The translations under genes were made by a program, and so were the position numbers. Below the pieces are notes generated by a model. It saw only the letters and a list, made by a program, of their open reading frames with translations. It had not been told where the DNA came from and did not search any database. Positions 1-6,906 of a stretch of 16,454 nt of DNA are shown piece by piece; the stretch's first letter is position 1; every line of letters starts with the position of its first letter. This stretch comes from Acidimicrobiales bacterium (GTDB taxonomy: Bacteria; Actinomycetota; Acidimicrobiia; Acidimicrobiales; Palsa-688), in assembly GCA_030039575.1 (NCBI GenBank), contig JASHVH010000087.1, forward strand, positions 1 through 16,454, written 5' to 3'.

Positions 1-184
1 CTCCCTCGAATTCACCCGCCGACAAGTCATGGTCCTCGACCGGGACCGCCAGCCGTCGGGCCGAAGGGTCCATCGACGGCCCCTTCGGCACCGCCCACGA
101 CCGGAACACTCCTCCGATCGCCAGCCGAAGGTCGAAATGCAGCCTGGTGGCGTCGTGGAGCTGGACGACGAAACGGCTCAACAC
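1..184 (-). CDS. LigD-type 3'-phosphoesterase (PE) domain protein, N-terminal part, runs off the left edge
   Basis: This is the first 61 codons of a stand-alone homologue of the 3'-phosphoesterase domain of LigD, which trims 3'-phosphate and 3'-ribonucleotide ends before ligation in bacterial non-homologous end joining. The translation begins [20 protein letters not shown] and continues through [12 protein letters not shown] and VEDHD to FEG at the edge. Counting from the GTG at 184, His10, His16, Asp18, Arg20, Lys34, Arg44 and His52 keep the same spacing as the catalytic and phosphate-binding residues known from Pseudomonas LigD (His42, His48, Asp50, Arg52, Lys66, Arg76, His84). The start is uncertain: an AAGGGG sequence lies just upstream of GTG 184 and TTG 181, and an in-frame stop lies at 254-256, so a long N-terminal extension is excluded. 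This means the PE module is not fused to the ligase encoded upstream at 853-1896. What follows its C-terminus cannot be seen. Confidence 0.88.
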   Translation of the reverse strand, partial: MLSRFVVQLHDATRLHFDLRLAIGGVFRSWAVPKGPSMDPSARRLAVPVEDHDLSAGEFEG

Positions 185-279
185 GGCCCCTTCAGCCCCC
201 AAAGGTGAAGCCGGTGGCCCTCGTCGACTTGGCCAGTCGGGGGGGGCCGCCTCTCAGGCGCTCCCCTGCCACCGGCCTG

Positions 280-777
280 TCAACCGGCTCTATTGGCCGG
301 GCCCCGCAGCATCGAGCGGTAACGGATGTTCTCCAGCATTACCTGGCGATTGAACCCTTCAACCAACTGGTCGCGCTGGCGGTGCATTTCGGTGGCGGTT
401 ATCTCACCGCGGCGGAACCGCTCGTAGCTGAGGTCGAGGGCAGCGTCCAACGCCGCCTCTTGCTCGCGCAGCCGTTCGAGCGTTGTCTTCAGCCTCTTCT
501 TCGTGGCCACGGACGGGCCCGGCTTCGAAGGCCGGGCCTCCGCCGGCTCGTCGGCGTCGAGCGCCGGCTCCGGCACCGGCGGCGCCGGCGCCCGCGGCGG
601 CAGGACTTCCTCTGCCTTCATGTAATAGTCCGCCGCCTTGTTGACCCCAACGGCCGCCAAATGGACGCGCTCAAGGCAGCGCTCCTGGCACTCCTCCTTC
701 AAGCAATAGTCATAACCCAGCTCCACACGGCGGGGGTCGACGACATCACCACAATTCCTGCACTGCAACCAGGGCAC
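280..777 (-). CDS. hypothetical Cys-rich (putative zinc-binding) protein with C-terminal coiled coil
   Basis: I do not recognise this 165-residue protein. Its N-terminus has five cysteines, C6xxC9 followed by C25, C30 and C34, which suggests a zinc-binding knuckle or ribbon. Residues 35-57 look helical (VNKAADYYMKAEE). Residues 58-88 form a Pro/Ala-rich linker, and about 91-155 is a charged, probably coiled-coil helix (KKRLKTTLERLREQEAAL onward). A stop codon lies two codons upstream of the GTG at 777, so that is the earliest possible start, although the nearby GAGG sits too close to be a normal ribosome binding site. The gene lies 75 bases downstream of the DNA ligase gene and 95 bases upstream of the 3'-phosphoesterase gene, all on one strand, so co-transcription is likely. 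A role linked to DNA ends is only inferred from that position. Confidence 0.75.
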   Translation of the reverse strand: MPWLQCRNCGDVVDPRRVELGYDYCLKEECQERCLERVHLAAVGVNKAADYYMKAEEVLPPRAPAPPVPEPALDADEPAEARPSKPGPSVATKKRLKTTLERLREQEAALDAALDLSYERFRRGEITATEMHRQRDQLVEGFNRQVMLENIRYRSMLRGPANRAG

Positions 778-852
778 TCCTCACTCGACTAAAAGCTTTC
801 TAAGGAGTTAAACAGTTTACCGGGGGGCCCTGTTCCGGCGCCGCTTACGGGG

Positions 853-1896
853 CTACGGGGCCCCGGGCGCCGGCGCTCGGGCATGCCGTCGCCGGTCCGG
901 GCGCTCACGCTGGACGTCCCGCGGCGGCTTGTCGGTCCGGAGCCCTTCAAAACGGGGGTGACGGAGCTTCCCGTCAGTCGTCCACTCCGAGAACACCACC
1001 TCGGCCACCAATTCTGGCCGCACCCAGTGCACCCCTCGCTCCGTCACTCGGCCCCGGGTGAACGGCGACCTGGCCGTCGCCAGCGCGTCCAGTTGCCGGC
1101 GCAGCGACACCAGAGTGGCCGTGGAAAAACCCGTACCCACCTTGCCCGCGTAAACGAAACCACCGTCCTCGTAGTAGCCGACCAGGAGGGCTCCGATCCC
1201 GACCCGGCTCCCGGCCGGGTCGGTAAACCCACCGACCACGAACTCTTGACCGAAGGAGCACTTGAACTTGAGCCAGTCGGGTGACCGCCGGGAGACATAC
1301 GTTGACTCGGCCCGCTTGGCCACGAGGCCCTCCCACTCATGGGCGCAGGCGAACTGGAAATACTGTTCCCCGACGGCATTTCGGTGCTGCGTGAACCGCA
1401 ACGCGTCACGATAACGCAGCGCTTGGCGCAACAACGTTTTTCGGTCACGGAGGGCCAAAGCGGTGGTGTCGTAACCGTCGAGGTAGAGCAGGTCGAAAAT
1501 GTAATAGAACACGGCCACCGGGCTCCGCCGCGCCTCGTCTGCGTTGGTTATGCCCAGGCGCTGCTGCAACCGTTCGAAGCTGGTGCGGCTCCCCTCGAAC
1601 GCCACCACCTCTCCGTCCACGACTACGTCGGGGGCGCCGCGCTCGTAAAGGCCGTCGACGATTTCGGGGTAAGTAGCGTTCAGGTGCTGTTCGCTCCTCG
1701 AAAGCAGGCGCACCTCGCCGCCCCGCCGGAACGCCAAGCACCGCTCTCCGTCCAGCTTGCGCTCGAAGATCCAGGCCGGGTCAGAGAAATAGTGGTCGGT
1801 AAGCGTGGCCAGCATGGGTGCTACCCAGTCCGGAGGTGGCGACGGCCGCAAACGGCTCCTGGGTGCGGTCGCAAGGCGGTCAAAAAAACCCGTCAC
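853..1896 (-). CDS. ATP-dependent DNA ligase, LigD ligase-domain/LigC type
   Basis: A 347-residue stand-alone ATP-dependent DNA ligase of the type used in bacterial NHEJ and related repair. The nucleotidyltransferase motifs are all present: motif I KLDGER at residues 47-52 with the adenylated lysine at 47, DGEVVAF at 94-100, YYIFDLLYLDG at 131-141, motif IV EGLVAKR at 189-195, and motif V WLKFKC at 208-213. An OB-fold domain follows from about 215 and closes with a RFEGLRTDK motif near 315-323. The length equals the ligase module alone, with no polymerase or phosphoesterase domain attached, and the basic Pro-rich tail (residues 324-347) is not conserved in the family as I know it. The start is a GTG with only a weak G-rich upstream sequence. 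It is divergent from the asparaginase gene, with 75 bases between them, and is probably first in an operon with the Cys-rich gene and the phosphoesterase gene. Confidence 0.92.
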   Translation of the reverse strand: MTGFFDRLATAPRSRLRPSPPPDWVAPMLATLTDHYFSDPAWIFERKLDGERCLAFRRGGEVRLLSRSEQHLNATYPEIVDGLYERGAPDVVVDGEVVAFEGSRTSFERLQQRLGITNADEARRSPVAVFYYIFDLLYLDGYDTTALALRDRKTLLRQALRYRDALRFTQHRNAVGEQYFQFACAHEWEGLVAKRAESTYVSRRSPDWLKFKCSFGQEFVVGGFTDPAGSRVGIGALLVGYYEDGGFVYAGKVGTGFSTATLVSLRRQLDALATARSPFTRGRVTERGVHWVRPELVAEVVFSEWTTDGKLRHPRFEGLRTDKPPRDVQRERPDRRRHARAPAPGAP

Positions 1897-1971
1897 GCCA
1901 CCACCCGGTGCTACTCGACCCGATCACGCGAGCGCACAGTAGCATCCACCGGGCTCGTGCAGACTGTTCCG

Positions 1972-3000
1972 ATGACCCCATCGGCGAAGTTCGTCCGCGA
2001 CGCAGGAGACTTGGCCGGCCCGGCGGTGCTGGTACACGGGGGCGCCGGCACCTTCGAACGTCTGCAAGAGGAGGGCGCCAGGGCTCGGCTCGAAAACGCC
2101 CTCGGCGTGGCGTTGTCCGTCGGCTGGCGCGTCCTCGAAGACGGAGGGCCCGCTTGGCTGGCGGCCGTCGAGGCGGTGGCGTCACTGGAGGACAGCGGCC
2201 TGTTCAACGCCGGGCGGGGCTCCCGCCCGACAAGCGAGGGCCAGATCGAGACCGACGCCAGCGTGATGGACGGCGCTACGGGAGCCGCAGGGGCGGTTTG
2301 CGCCGCCACCTGGCCGGCGAACCCGGTCCGAGCGGCCTTAGCGGTGGCCGGCCTGACCCTCGGCGACGCCGGGACTAGTCCCCAGGTGCCCGAACAGCAG
2401 GTCCCCAAATCTCCGGTCACTGGCGGCGGTACCAGCAGGGCCGCACCCGTCCCGGAGAGGCAAGGCCGGAGAGCGGGCAGGTGGCGCCCTTTGCTCCTCG
2501 CCGGGGCGGGGGCCGACCGGCTGGCCGAGGCGACCGGGCTGCCCCGGCTGACAAAGGCCACGCCGCCCTCCGCCGGCGCCGCCCGCCCATATGAGAAAAG
2601 CAGTCCCGGCACCGTGGGCGCAGTGGCCCTCGATGGTGCCGGCCATCTGGCGGCGGCCACTTCGACGGGCGGGCTGGAGGGACAGCCGCCCGGCCGGGTC
2701 GGGGACAGCGCCATTGTCGGCGCTGGCACGTGGGCGGACGACCGCACGGTAGCCGTGTCCGCCACCGGCGTGGGCGAGGCCTTCATCCTGGCCGGGTTCG
2801 CTCACCGCGTCGATTGGTTACTGCAGGACGGGCTGAGCCTGGACGACGCCCTCGCCGCCGCCCTCGACGAAGTCTCTTTCAACAATGGCAGCGGCGGCGC
2901 CATCGCCCTCACGCCGTCCGGTCGGTTCGCCACCATGTTCGGTACCGCCGCCATGGCCCGGGGGTGGAAAAACGCCGGCGGGCTGGTCGTGCGCATATAA
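1972..3000 (+). CDS. isoaspartyl peptidase / type 2 L-asparaginase (Ntn hydrolase)
   Basis: A 342-residue plant-type asparaginase that hydrolyses L-asparagine and isoaspartyl dipeptides after autocleavage into alpha and beta subunits. The predicted nucleophile is Thr214 in SPGTVGAVALD, which becomes the N-terminus of the beta chain. Family motifs are VHGGAG (21-26), FNAGRGS (78-84), TDASVMDG (94-101), AATSTGG (228-234), GRVGDSAIVGAG (241-252), VSATGVGEAF (262-271) and NGSGG (305-309). The open frame extends far upstream but only overlaps the ligase gene on the other strand, so the ATG at 1972 just before the conserved region was chosen; GTG 1957 is also possible. Neither has a clear Shine-Dalgarno sequence. 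Between NPVRAALAVA and LLLAGAGAD, where relatives need only a few residues, there is a Pro/Gly/Arg-rich insert of about 45 residues (127-171). It lies in the alpha chain, away from the catalytic motifs, so activity is plausible. Confidence 0.9.
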   Translation: MTPSAKFVRDAGDLAGPAVLVHGGAGTFERLQEEGARARLENALGVALSVGWRVLEDGGPAWLAAVEAVASLEDSGLFNAGRGSRPTSEGQIETDASVMDGATGAAGAVCAATWPANPVRAALAVAGLTLGDAGTSPQVPEQQVPKSPVTGGGTSRAAPVPERQGRRAGRWRPLLLAGAGADRLAEATGLPRLTKATPPSAGAARPYEKSSPGTVGAVALDGAGHLAAATSTGGLEGQPPGRVGDSAIVGAGTWADDRTVAVSATGVGEAFILAGFAHRVDWLLQDGLSLDDALAAALDEVSFNNGSGGAIALTPSGRFATMFGTAAMARGWKNAGGLVVRI

Positions 3001-3010
3001 CGCTTATAAA

Positions 3011-3034
3011 AGGCGCCGGTGGTGCCCGGCGTCT
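3011..3034 (-). terminator. candidate intrinsic terminator of the Ppx/GppA gene
   Basis: An inverted repeat with arms AGGCGCCGG (3011-3019) and CCGGCGTCT (3026-3034) can form nine pairs, one of them G-T, around a 6-base loop. It begins inside the Ppx stop codon. In the minus-strand transcript it is followed by TTTTATAAG, giving a short U-run, so it best fits termination of the Ppx transcript. It may also help separate the convergent asparaginase transcript ending at 3000. Confidence 0.55.
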
Positions 3035-4019
3035 AGCCGGCCTCCTCGTCGAGCCAGCTGGTCTCGGCGTAACCGGACATGGCGTCGAGTAGCGCACCTT
3101 CGCGCAGGCCCCACTCGCTCACGACGAAATGGCCGACCCGAAGCTCTTCGGCAATAGCCAGGAGGATGCACGCCCCGAGGGGCAGCACCGGGGCGCGCCG
3201 GGCCGGCATCCCGGGCAACTTCAGGCGCTGGCGGAGGTCGAGGTGAGCCAGGACATCGGCCAGGTCGGCCACCTGTGCTACCGCCAGTTCCACCTGGTTC
3301 ACGCCCCAACCGGAGGCCGGTGCGTACCGGTGAGCCCTGGCCACCGCCAAGCGGGCTAAAGCACGGGCCGTGCCGCCGCTGACTATCGTCCTCGAGGCCA
3401 CTCGTGGGTACCGGCCGAGGTCGGGGCCAGTGATTTCCAGTGCCTCACGAACGCGTTCGCGTACCTCTTTGCGTACGTCACGGTCGAGGTGTTCTCGCAC
3501 GCGCAGTTCACCTTCAAGCCTGGTAGGGCCGACGGGGGCGCTGGCGGCCAAATAGATGTCGTAGCAGTTGCCTACGGCTACTTCGAAGCTCCCGCCGCCA
3601 AGGTCGATACCCAACGTCGGGCCCTCGCCAACATAGACACCGGCCCTTTGGCCGAGAAAGCACAGCCGCGCCTCCTGCGCGCCGTCGAGCACGCGGATGG
3701 GCACGCCGAGCGCGTGCTCGATCGACGCCACCACCTCGGTCCCATTGGCCGCGTCGCGCAAGGCGGCGGTGGCCAGTGGCACCACCACGTCGGGGTTGGC
3801 CCGGTCGAGGGCTCGTCGCATGGTCTTGGCCGCGGCGACCGCCGCCTTGGCCCGCCCCGGCGAGATCCAGCCAGTGGAGCCAACCTCGAGGCCCAAGTTG
3901 AGCAGCGATTGGCGCTTCAGCACCGGTCTCAAGCCCCGATGGACCTTTTCGCAAACCAGTAACCGGAACGAGCTACTGCCCAGGTCCAACACCGCGCCGC
4001 GGGTCACTTGCCCCGACAC
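3033..4019 (-). CDS. Ppx/GppA family exopolyphosphatase / pppGpp phosphatase
   Basis: A 328-residue member of the ASKHA-fold Ppx/GppA family, which hydrolyses inorganic polyphosphate or the gamma phosphate of pppGpp in the cytoplasm. The N-terminal phosphate-binding loop is GAVLDLGSSSFRLLV, and the second glycine-rich loop is GIDLGGGSFEV. The family motif usually read as SGxEEAR appears as DGAQEAR, keeping only the second acidic residue. Length matches short two-domain actinobacterial Ppx proteins without the C-terminal HD-like extension. The frame is open up to 4250, but that extension overlaps the YcaQ gene and resembles nothing known. GTG 4019 was chosen because AGGACGG lies 7 bases upstream; GTG 4007 is the alternative. 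It lies 131 bases downstream of the YcaQ-family gene on the same strand. Which substrate it prefers cannot be told from the sequence. Confidence 0.88.
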   Translation of the reverse strand: MSGQVTRGAVLDLGSSSFRLLVCEKVHRGLRPVLKRQSLLNLGLEVGSTGWISPGRAKAAVAAAKTMRRALDRANPDVVVPLATAALRDAANGTEVVASIEHALGVPIRVLDGAQEARLCFLGQRAGVYVGEGPTLGIDLGGGSFEVAVGNCYDIYLAASAPVGPTRLEGELRVREHLDRDVRKEVRERVREALEITGPDLGRYPRVASRTIVSGGTARALARLAVARAHRYAPASGWGVNQVELAVAQVADLADVLAHLDLRQRLKLPGMPARRAPVLPLGACILLAIAEELRVGHFVVSEWGLREGALLDAMSGYAETSWLDEEAG

Positions 4020-4150
4020 TACCTGGCCGTCCTGGCGAACTCGTGCATTTGACCAAGCCCACCCCGGCGCGCACGGGGCACTCCCAGTCCAGTTGTTGGC
4101 CGGCAAAATCCAGCGTCCGGCCGCGGCACGTCGCGGCAGCGAGAACCGTT

Positions 4151-5407
4151 CTAAGGAGCCCCACTTGCCAGTACAGTCCCCGTGGCCGTACGCAGGTAAG
4201 GGGCCAAGTCCCCCTTCTCGCCGACCGCCAAACCCTCGAGGCCGAGCCATTGGCGCAGCCGGTGCAGCTCGGCCACAGCGGCTTCAGCCACGGGGCCGCC
4301 AGCTTTTCCTGGCTCGGCAAAAGCGGCGACCACCAGCAGGGTCCTGTTCTTGCGGTCGGCCTTCAGGTCGAAACGGCCCACGAGCTCGTCGCCCCATAAC
4401 AACGGCATTACATAATAACCGTGAGTACGGTGAGGACCGGGGACGTAAATCTCGATGCGGTAATGAAATTGGAATAACCGCTGCGTGCGCGCTCTCGTCC
4501 ATATCAGCGAATCGAAGGGGGAAATTAACGTCGCCTCGCGACGACGGGGGGCTGATAGGACCGCGTCTGCCACCACGTAGGCCGGTTGCGGCCAGCCTTC
4601 CACCGAAACCTTCGACAACCGCCCGTCCTCGACCAGCTCGGCGACGCGAGGCCGGGCCGCCGGCACGCGCAGCCAGAAATAATCGGCCAGGTCGGCTACG
4701 GTCGCCACCCCCAGGCACCGACCAGCTAACGCCATCAACTCGCGCTGGGCGTCCTCGGGCGACGGCGTGGGTAATGCGAGCACCTCTGGCGGCACCACCC
4801 GTTCTGTGAGGTCGTACACCCGCTCGAAGTTCGTCCCCCGCCAGGCGGCCAGGACCCCGTCGCCAAAGAGGAGTTCGAGCGCCACTCGCCCGAGGCTGCG
4901 CCGGTCCCACCACTCCCCCGTCCGGCGGCGAGGCTCCGACAACTGTGAGGCGGCCAACGGGCCCCGGTCCGTCACCTCGGTGAGCACCGCCGCCATGTAG
5001 CCGGCGTGGGCTACCCGCCAAGCGCGGCGGCGCTCCTTGGCGCCCACGTTGTCGAGCAGATCATGACGGGAGCGCTCCATGCGCCAGCGGAACAGGGGTT
5101 GCAGCTCCATGGGGAGCAATGAGGCGGCGTGGCCCCAGTACTCGAACCAGTGCCCTCCCGGGCCGCTGAGAGCCCGCAAGGAAGCCGGGTCATAGCTTCC
5201 CAGCCGGCTGAACGGGACCAGGAACTGCGTGCGTTCCAGCACGTTGACGGCGTCCAGCTGGATCGTGCCGACCCGGCTCATGAGCCCGCGCAGTTGCTTG
5301 CCGCCGGGACGTCTCCCATTAGCACTGGGCCGCGGGCGGGCGAGGCCTTGGCCGGCAACGGCTAGCCGTCGGGCTTCGCGGATGGAAAGCTGAGCACGGG
5401 CGTGCAC
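4151..5407 (-). CDS. YcaQ/AlkZ-like winged-helix DNA glycosylase (HTH_42 family)
   Basis: A 418-residue protein of the AlkZ-like/YcaQ superfamily, whose studied members unhook interstrand crosslinks or excise bulky alkylated bases. The N-terminal region reads LSIREARRLAVAGQ, then SRVGTIQLDAVNVLERTQF. The QLD at residues 50-52 matches the Q-hydrophobic-D active-site signature of the E. coli YcaQ branch rather than the QxQ of AlkZ. YWGHAASLLP (90-99) and the C-terminal block FDSLIWTRARTQRLFQFHYR followed by GYYVMPLLWGDELVGRFDLK are also typical. Length is normal for the family. The start is a GTG at 5407 without a strong ribosome binding site. It is divergent from the small glycine-zipper gene at 5475, and the Ppx gene follows downstream. 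Biochemical specificity, crosslink or monoadduct, cannot be deduced. Confidence 0.88.
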   Translation of the reverse strand: MHARAQLSIREARRLAVAGQGLARPRPSANGRRPGGKQLRGLMSRVGTIQLDAVNVLERTQFLVPFSRLGSYDPASLRALSGPGGHWFEYWGHAASLLPMELQPLFRWRMERSRHDLLDNVGAKERRRAWRVAHAGYMAAVLTEVTDRGPLAASQLSEPRRRTGEWWDRRSLGRVALELLFGDGVLAAWRGTNFERVYDLTERVVPPEVLALPTPSPEDAQRELMALAGRCLGVATVADLADYFWLRVPAARPRVAELVEDGRLSKVSVEGWPQPAYVVADAVLSAPRRREATLISPFDSLIWTRARTQRLFQFHYRIEIYVPGPHRTHGYYVMPLLWGDELVGRFDLKADRKNRTLLVVAAFAEPGKAGGPVAEAAVAELHRLRQWLGLEGLAVGEKGDLAPYLRTATGTVLASGAP

Positions 5408-5462
5408 CGGAAGGCAGCGTAGCTTTCGCCAGGTGCCCGGTTAGACTTGGGCACAGATGATC

Positions 5463-5468
5463 AGGAGG
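5463..5468 (+). promoter_or_regulatory. strong Shine-Dalgarno site of the small glycine-zipper gene
   Basis: A perfect AGGAGG lies 6 bases before the ATG at 5475. It fixes the start of this short gene and is the best support that it is translated. A TAGACT at 5441-5446 could be a -10 element, but no convincing -35 partner is visible. Confidence 0.75.
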
Positions 5469-5474
5469 TAGGAC

Positions 5475-5711
5475 ATGGACGACGACTTCGAGAACCGGGC
5501 CAAGCAGGCGGCCGGTACTGCCGGCACCTTTGCGGGCGCTATGTCGGGAGCTCGTCTGTTGGGTTCTTTCGTGCCGATCCCCTTCGTGGGGCCGGTCGTG
5601 GGGGCCGTGGTTGGAGGGGTGGTGGGCGGCGAGGTAGGCCGCCGGCTCGGGAAGGCCGTTGTCGAAGGCGGCAATGCCTTTGTGAAGACCCTGTTCTCTC
5701 CCGCCTCCTGA
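5475..5711 (+). CDS. small glycine-zipper protein, probably membrane-associated
   Basis: A 78-residue protein of unknown function. After an acidic start (MDDDFENRAKQ) the body is dominated by Gly, Ala and Val: residues 12-27 are rich in small residues (GTAGTFAGAMSGARLL), then VPIPFVGPVVGAVVGGVV at about 33-50 and GGEVGRRLGKAV. The repeated GxxxG/GxxGG spacing resembles glycine-zipper segments that pack helices in membranes or oligomers. There is no signal peptide. The AGGAGG site six bases upstream and high third-position GC support it as a real gene. It is monocistronic, divergent from the YcaQ-type glycosylase gene, and no partner is evident. A minor stress protein, a membrane pore-like peptide or an antitoxin-like accessory are all possible and none is supported further. 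Confidence 0.78.
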   Translation: MDDDFENRAKQAAGTAGTFAGAMSGARLLGSFVPIPFVGPVVGAVVGGVVGGEVGRRLGKAVVEGGNAFVKTLFSPAS

Positions 5712-6099
5712 AAGTGCCGGCGCCAACCAGGCGCCCACCAACCTCGCTCGGCTGGGCGTTTGGGGCGCCAGCCAGCTGGTACGGTCCCGCGCGTAAGAGC
5801 CGTTGGGTTTTTGCGTCAATAAAACCAAGCCACAAAGCCGGGCCCACTCTGGTCGCCTAAACGGGTCGTTCTGGGTGCGCTCCGGCGCACTGGTCGCGTT
5901 TTGAGCAAAAAATCCGTCGAAACCGCAACGAGAACCGTCTCTTGCCCCCGGAACGACGAGGCGGCTATCGCGCGAGCCGAAGGTGTACCGCTTTCTGGGC
6001 CTCTGGGCGCCGGCGTCTACCGCCTTCTCGGTGCCGCCGGCTGGCTGGGGAGGGACCGCCAAGACGTCGTCAACGGAGTGGTCGGGCCCGGAGAACCTG
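5712..6099. other. 388-base stretch between convergent genes, no gene assigned
   Basis: Reading all frames I find no start with a ribosome binding site and no recognisable protein or tRNA. It holds two short GC hairpins: GGCGCC-AACCA-GGCGCC at 5719-5735, just after the glycine-zipper stop, and GTGCGC-TCCG-GCGCAC at 5875-5890. The second is followed after a few bases by a short T-run (5899-5902). These may end the plus-strand transcript, though neither has a proper U-tract directly after the stem. A TTG-initiated frame at 5901-6110 has no Shine-Dalgarno site and unconvincing composition. Confidence 0.5.
5719..5735 (+). terminator. GC hairpin after the glycine-zipper gene, possible terminator
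   Basis: A 6-bp stem GGCGCC with its identical, self-complementary copy encloses a 5-base loop, and the stem begins 8 bases after the stop codon. There is no T-run behind it, so it would be a U-less terminator of the kind proposed for some high-GC actinobacteria, or a 3' stabilising hairpin. Confidence 0.3.
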
Positions 6100-6906
6100 C
6101 TAGGGCGTGAAGGCCACTGCCGCCTCGGGCGTAGCGACGTGGAAGCTGAAGCTCTCCTCCAGGTAGAGCCGCACCACTTCGCTGTCGTGCGAGTCGTAGC
6201 CGATCGATAGGTCCTCGCCGGAGTCGAGGAGAAAATCGCCACCCCTCAGGCTCACCACTATCGCCCCGTCGACACCGGGCGCCCAGACGATGGGCCCCTC
6301 CAGGATTTTGCGCAGGTGTTCGAACAGTGGGTAGCCGCCATGTTCGGCCGTCTCCACCACCCTCCGGTACTGGTCTCGCCCCAGCGCCAGCCCGTACGGC
6401 CCGCTGATGCCGTTCCCGAGCAACAAGTCGATGGCGTTCGCCACTTGGCGGGGGTAGCCGCTCGGGCTCTCGCCCAGCCTCGCCTTCTCGTAAGGCGAGG
6501 CCTCAGAAATCCCGGTGGCCACGTTTTGCCAGCCATGGAAGACGGCGACGTTCTCCGTTACCGCCACCTGGTGCGCGGCTTGGTCAAGCGGGCCCAGGTC
6601 GGTGTCATCGGCACCCCGGTCGGCGTCCCTGAGTTGCTCCCGGGACAGCTCGAAATCGGCTCGCACCTCGACCAGAGGAAGGACGCGCCGCTGGAACCCG
6701 ATAACCCCGTCCCCTTCCCCTGGTGCCACCCCGAGCTCGGCCGTATGGCCGAGGTTCGTGGCCGAGTACTCCCACCCGTGCGGGCCCGAAAAGTCGACGA
6801 GCTTGCGAGCGGCCAGCGCGGGCAGCGAACGCTGCCGCGCCTCGTCGTCGAGGAGCTTCCACCCCGCGTCGGATATGGGTGCGTGCGAGCGGAGCAGGTG
6901 GTTCAT
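6100..6906 (-). CDS. family 1 encapsulin shell protein (linocin M18-like)
   Basis: A 268-residue encapsulin, the HK97-fold protein that self-assembles into hollow cytoplasmic nanocompartments; members of this length (about 264-266 residues in Thermotoga and Mycobacterium) form 60-subunit shells. The sequence follows the family from end to end: N-terminal LLRSHAPISDAGWKLLDDEA, then ARKLVDFSGPHGWEYSATNLG, LPLVEVRADFELSREQL, the GISGPYGLAL segment at 166-175, and the closing block VVSLRGGDFLLDSGEDLSIGY followed by VRLYLEESFSFHV. Its ATG overlaps the TGA of the upstream peroxidase gene (ATGA), and a GAAAGGAG lies at the right distance inside the peroxidase 3' end, so shell and cargo should be made together. 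The partner's C-terminal tag fits the binding site expected on the inner shell face. Shell size is inferred from length only. Confidence 0.95.
   Translation of the reverse strand: MNHLLRSHAPISDAGWKLLDDEARQRSLPALAARKLVDFSGPHGWEYSATNLGHTAELGVAPGEGDGVIGFQRRVLPLVEVRADFELSREQLRDADRGADDTDLGPLDQAAHQVAVTENVAVFHGWQNVATGISEASPYEKARLGESPSGYPRQVANAIDLLLGNGISGPYGLALGRDQYRRVVETAEHGGYPLFEHLRKILEGPIVWAPGVDGAIVVSLRGGDFLLDSGEDLSIGYDSHDSEVVRLYLEESFSFHVATPEAAVAFTP

Noticed and set aside
205..792. Long plus-strand open frame (195 codons)
   Set aside because: It lies antisense over the Cys-rich gene and the phosphoesterase start, with Arg/Leu-rich composition typical of an opposite-strand shadow in GC-rich DNA.
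1911..2786. Minus-strand 291-codon frame opposite the asparaginase
   Set aside because: Ser/Ala/Pro-rich shadow of a gene whose family motifs are unmistakable on the other strand.
4020..4250. N-terminal extension of the Ppx frame
   Set aside because: It overlaps the end of the YcaQ gene, is Trp/Arg/Gly-rich without family similarity, and the Ppx domain starts right after the chosen GTG.
3697..4809. Plus-strand 370-codon frame across the Ppx and YcaQ genes
   Set aside because: It runs antisense to two recognised genes and is dominated by Arg, Pro and Ala.
5860..5900. Possible tRNA-like or terminator structure around the GTGCGC/GCGCAC hairpin
   Set aside because: No cloverleaf or T-arm could be found; as a terminator the T-run is short and displaced, so it is only noted within the intergenic entry.
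5901..6110. TTG-initiated plus-strand frame of 69 codons
   Set aside because: No Shine-Dalgarno site, modest third-position GC and no recognisable similarity.
5319..6242. Minus-strand open frame of 307 codons spanning the glycine-zipper gene and the empty region
   Set aside because: Its composition is rich in Arg, Ser and Pro with no domain, and it overlaps the encapsulin, the YcaQ start and the well-supported small gene.
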